From Candidatus Bathyarchaeota archaeon (lineage in GTDB: Archaea > Thermoproteota > Bathyarchaeia > Bathyarchaeales > Bathyarchaeaceae), in contig DAOVDC010000002.1 of the NCBI GenBank assembly GCA_030669695.1, forward strand, positions 1-23,977: 23,977 bases of DNA, written 5' to 3'. Below are positions 22,902 through 23,977 of this stretch, piece after piece; position 1 is the stretch's first letter, and each line of letters starts with the position of its first letter. The notes beneath the pieces are model-generated. The model made no database searches, had not been told where the DNA came from, and saw nothing but the letters and a program-made list of their open reading frames with translations. The translations under genes were made by a program, and so were the position numbers.

Positions 22902-23133
22902 GTGAAAGAAAAAAAAAGAACTTGAGTGGTGGAAACATCCAACAGAGAAGACGAAGAGTAAAGTTGGATATGTTCAAGTTGGAGACACAATATTTGCCAT
23001 ATACATAGGTAAACATGGACACGACCTCGTCGAATGGGATCTAACCACAGGAAACTTCAAGTTCATTGAGCAAAAGGTCTCACTCGCCACGGCTATGACA
23101 AAGATGGCAGACCTTAGCAAAAACGACAAATGA
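22902..23133 (+). pseudogene. Small soluble protein gene, frame-shifted at an A9 run
   Basis: GTG at 22902 lies five bases after AAGGAGGTG, but its frame closes at TGA 22923. The coding sequence is in another frame, open after TGA 22903 and running to TGA 23131-23133. It reads ELEWWKHPTEKTKSKVGYVQ, then GDTIFAIYIGKHGHDLVEWD, and ends TKMADLSKNDK. The two frames meet in nine consecutive A residues (22909-22917). With eight A residues the protein would read MKEKKELEWW and be about 76 residues, soluble, with a beta-rich centre. No family is recognised. Options are a homopolymer sequencing error, transcriptional or ribosomal slippage, or a true lesion. The codon use and composition look like an intact gene. 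Confidence 0.65.
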
Positions 23134-23155
23134 TGACTTAACGTTGACTCCAATT

Positions 23156-23164
23156 TGCATGCAT
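23156..23164. repeat. (ATGC)n palindromic tract, site 4
   Basis: TGCATGCAT in the 132-base gap between the frame-shifted plus-strand gene and the convergent minus-strand zinc-protein cluster. Confidence 0.65.
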
Positions 23165-23177
23165 ACATACCGTTCCA

Positions 23178-23210
23178 ACCAAAAAAAGGATGAGTGTTTG
23201 TCAGACACTC
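23178..23210 (-). terminator. Intrinsic-type terminator of the minus-strand small-gene cluster
   Basis: On the minus strand, GAGTGT and ACACTC form a 6-bp stem around seven bases (23192-23210). ATCC and seven T residues follow. It lies about 55 bases after the last gene of the cluster (stop at 23266). A hairpin plus T-run is the expected layout for termination on this strand only. Confidence 0.6.
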
Positions 23211-23217
23211 TCAGGGT

Positions 23218-23244
23218 CCAGAGGTTGATGTCAACCCCTCTGGA
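23218..23244. repeat. Second hairpin before the terminator
   Basis: CCAGAGG pairs with CCTCTGG (7 bp), with an inner TTGA/TCAA pairing, between the last zinc-protein gene and the terminator hairpin. It may stabilise the 3' end of the cluster mRNA or act as part of a tandem terminator. Confidence 0.55.
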
Positions 23245-23252
23245 GCATGCAT
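23245..23252. repeat. (ATGC)n palindromic tract, site 5
   Basis: GCATGCAT directly beside the 7-bp hairpin and 14 bases past the stop of the last small gene. The shortest of the tracts. Confidence 0.55.
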
Positions 23253-23265
23253 ATTTGCTCACTTG

Positions 23266-23412
23266 TCATGGTCTTACACATTCCGCTTTTGGTCTATATG
23301 GTCTTTTCTTTTTTGGCTTGCTATGTTTCTTACATTTTTTAATGCAAACCCATACGCCTTGTTGAATTTTCCAAACGCAACCGCAAAGGTCTTTTCTAAT
23401 TTGTTCATTCAT
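23266..23412 (-). CDS. 48-residue cysteine-rich protein ending KAECVRP
   Basis: ATG at 23412 overlaps the TGA of the preceding zinc-finger frame (ATGA). The protein has CGC near 10-12, CIKKC at 23-27 and C45, followed by a lysine-rich run and KAECVRP at the end. Length, cysteine spacing around VWVC/LWYC and the last seven residues match the protein at 14880-15023, so I treat them as paralogues. A second frame (ATG 23408 to TAA 23274, 44 residues) also exists but lacks cysteines and the shared ending, so I reject it. It is the last gene before the terminator. Probably a zinc-binding, nucleic-acid-associated protein; function unknown. Confidence 0.7.
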   Translation of the reverse strand: MNEQIRKDLCGCVWKIQQGVWVCIKKCKKHSKPKKKRPYRPKAECVRP

Positions 23413-23620
23413 CTCTCAGCATACTCACAGTTTATGCATTTTCGGCGTTTTTTATCGGTTGTCGAAAATTCCTTTCCACAAAGTTCACAGATTTTTTCGT
23501 ATAGTGGTATTATTTTTCACCTCGTTCTTCTTTAGTCCAAGCCCATGTTTCTTCATCTAAAATCCAAATTGTGCCATGGTCCCAATCAGTTTGTGGTTTA
23601 TTATAGGTTTTTTTATGCAT
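23409..23620 (-). pseudogene. Small zinc-finger protein gene, split by a frame shift in an A5 run
   Basis: Frame one starts with ATG at 23620, inside an (ATGC)n tract, and encodes 36 residues (including DWDHGTIWILDEETWAWTKE) ending EERGEK at TAA 23510. Frame two begins there in the -1 frame and encodes IIPLYEKICELCGKEFSTT, then DKKRRKCINCEYAER, ending at TGA 23409. A slip on AAAAA (23513-23517), or one extra A, joins them into a 70-residue protein with a CxxC...CxxC zinc site. Frame two has no start of its own; a GTG at 23520 is in the third frame. It could be a programmed -1 event, a sequencing error, or decay. The stop overlaps the next gene's ATG. Confidence 0.6.
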
Positions 23621-23627
23621 GCATGCA
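23615..23627. repeat. (ATGC)n palindromic tract, site 6, containing a start codon
   Basis: ATGCATGCATGCA. On the minus strand its last ATG is the start codon of the 23409-23620 gene (Met-His-Lys-Lys), so a protein bound here would also block initiation. Confidence 0.75.
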
Positions 23628-23638
23628 AATGCGGGTTC

Positions 23639-23749
23639 TTACCAGATTTGTTTTTTCCAAACGTTGTATGGACATTGACGCCAACAGTAAGAAGAACCTT
23701 TGAAGCTACAACCCTTACATTGCACAGTAGAGAACATGCGAGATTTCAA
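23639..23749 (-). CDS. Tiny zinc-binding protein, 32-36 residues
   Basis: TTG at 23749, eleven bases after AGGAGA, or ATG at 23737, opens a frame ending at TAA 23639. The peptide includes VQCKGCSFKGSSYCWRQCPY, with four cysteines as CKGC and CWRQC, then VWKKQIW. The two CxxC/CxxxC pairs about ten residues apart can bind one zinc ion. It lies 19 bases upstream of the split zinc-finger gene in the same direction. Its TTG start overlaps the stop of a possible 28-residue frame upstream. The small size limits certainty, but the cysteine pattern is unlikely by chance next to two other cysteine-rich genes. Confidence 0.55.
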   Translation of the reverse strand: MKSRMFSTVQCKGCSFKGSSYCWRQCPYNVWKKQIW

Positions 23750-23832
23750 AAATCGTTACTTCTCCTATGAAATTCTAAGGTTAGCGGGCTATAAGAATCT
23801 TTCAATTCTCCTGTAAGCAACAGTAGATGCAT
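23746..23832 (-). CDS. Possible 28-residue ORF starting in an (ATGC)n tract
   Basis: ATG at 23832 within the tract (Met-His-Leu-Leu) opens a 28-codon frame ending RRSNDF at TGA 23746, which overlaps the TTG of the zinc-protein gene. AGGAGA for that gene lies inside it, so it could couple translation. No cysteines and no family; it may be chance. Confidence 0.25.
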   Translation of the reverse strand: MHLLLLTGELKDSYSPLTLEFHRRSNDF

Positions 23833-23835
23833 GCA
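23827..23835. repeat. (ATGC)n palindromic tract, site 7
   Basis: ATGCATGCA. It contains potential ATG starts on both strands: minus for the 28-residue frame and plus for the interrupted frame at 23827-23930. Confidence 0.65.
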
Positions 23836-23930
23836 ACCATGGTATCGAATTTAGCCGTCAGAGTTCCGTAGAACCTGTAGTTAGGATCCTTAAGACTAAA
23901 GGGGATATCCTGGAGTGGGTCTGGAAATAA
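23827..23930 (+). pseudogene. Possible interrupted small gene near the window end
   Basis: ATG at 23827 opens 14 codons ending SNLAVRVP at TAG 23869. A different frame reads on from about the same place as VEPVVRILKTKGDILEWVWK to TAA 23928-23930, which looks coding but has no start. One base shift near AGTTCCGTAGAACC would join them into a peptide of about 33 residues. It is the third apparent shift within 1.1 kb. The evidence is weak, and no ribosome binding site is seen. Bases 23931-23977 hold nothing recognisable. Confidence 0.25.
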
Positions 23931-23977
23931 GTCACTTTTAGGATTTAACACAAATCTTAATATGATGTTGAAAATAA

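Noticed and set aside
23178..23252. Tandem hairpins as IS200/IS605-type transposon ends
   Set aside because: No transposase fragment is found nearby, and the stem plus T-run is better explained as a terminator.
23274..23408. 44-codon minus-strand frame from ATG 23408
   Set aside because: It overlaps the 48-residue frame almost completely, lacks cysteines, and the other frame carries KAECVRP shared with the protein at 14880.
23194..23535. 113-codon plus-strand frame
   Set aside because: It runs antisense through the cysteine-rich minus-strand genes, has hydrophobic low-complexity content and no ribosome binding site. The minus-strand frames have zinc motifs and a paralogue.
22014..23835. Possible CRISPR array from repeated ATGCATGC tracts
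   Set aside because: Repeats are too short, spacing is irregular (89 to 689 bases), and there are no uniform spacers or cas genes.

Overview
The window looks like chromosomal DNA from an uncultivated archaeon, most likely a Thermoproteota/Bathyarchaeia-type lineage. That placement is an inference from gene content. The supporting genes are an archaeal ATP-dependent DNA ligase, the NurA-HerA-Mre11-Rad50 resection set, a short archaeal adenylosuccinate synthetase, a RAD55/KaiC-like ATPase, secreted PKD-domain proteins and a protein resembling ribosomal eL22. Promoters are TATA-type, and TTG or GTG starts behind GGAGG-type ribosome binding sites are common. No rRNA, tRNA, CRISPR array or intact transposase was recognised.

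Layout, left to right. 1-1653: the 3' part of a large secreted PKD/cohesin-like protein. 1714-4388 (minus): a conserved hypothetical, DNA ligase and a small membrane protein. 4468-8442 (minus): a tightly packed run of RAD55-like ATPase, nitroreductase, creatininase-family hydrolase, two small membrane proteins and an APC permease, with ATGA overlaps. 8443-9069: a gene-free stretch with a TATA box placed correctly in front of a 12-bp long-range stem, a candidate small RNA. 9070-10071: purA. 10197-14038 (plus): a fused ABC permease, its ATPase, a DUF47/PhoU-like protein and an eL22-like protein whose best start is ACG. 14071-15023: small genes, including a 47-residue zinc-ribbon protein. 15063-21449: rad50, mre11, herA and nurA on the minus strand, with one NUDIX gene inserted on the plus strand between mre11 and herA.

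21532-23977 differs from the rest. It has a winged-helix-like protein, an Lrp-type regulator bracketed by two 35-bp direct repeats (32/35 identical), seven (ATGC)n palindromic tracts found nowhere else in the window, and a cluster of very small, cysteine-rich, partly overlapping genes. One of these ends in the same heptapeptide, KAECVRP, as the 47-residue zinc-ribbon protein 8.3 kb away. Several reading frames here are interrupted by single-base shifts, two of them in A-runs. This could be recoding, decay, or sequencing error near a contig end. The small zinc-protein cluster with its repeated palindrome is the best candidate for something undescribed.

How the genes may work together: Mre11-Rad50 and HerA-NurA would jointly process double-strand DNA ends. 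The ABC permease and ATPase form an importer core with no binding protein in view, apparently co-transcribed with a PhoU-like regulator. The creatininase, membrane proteins and APC permease look like an uptake-plus-hydrolysis unit for an amide or lactam compound, which is an inference from synteny.
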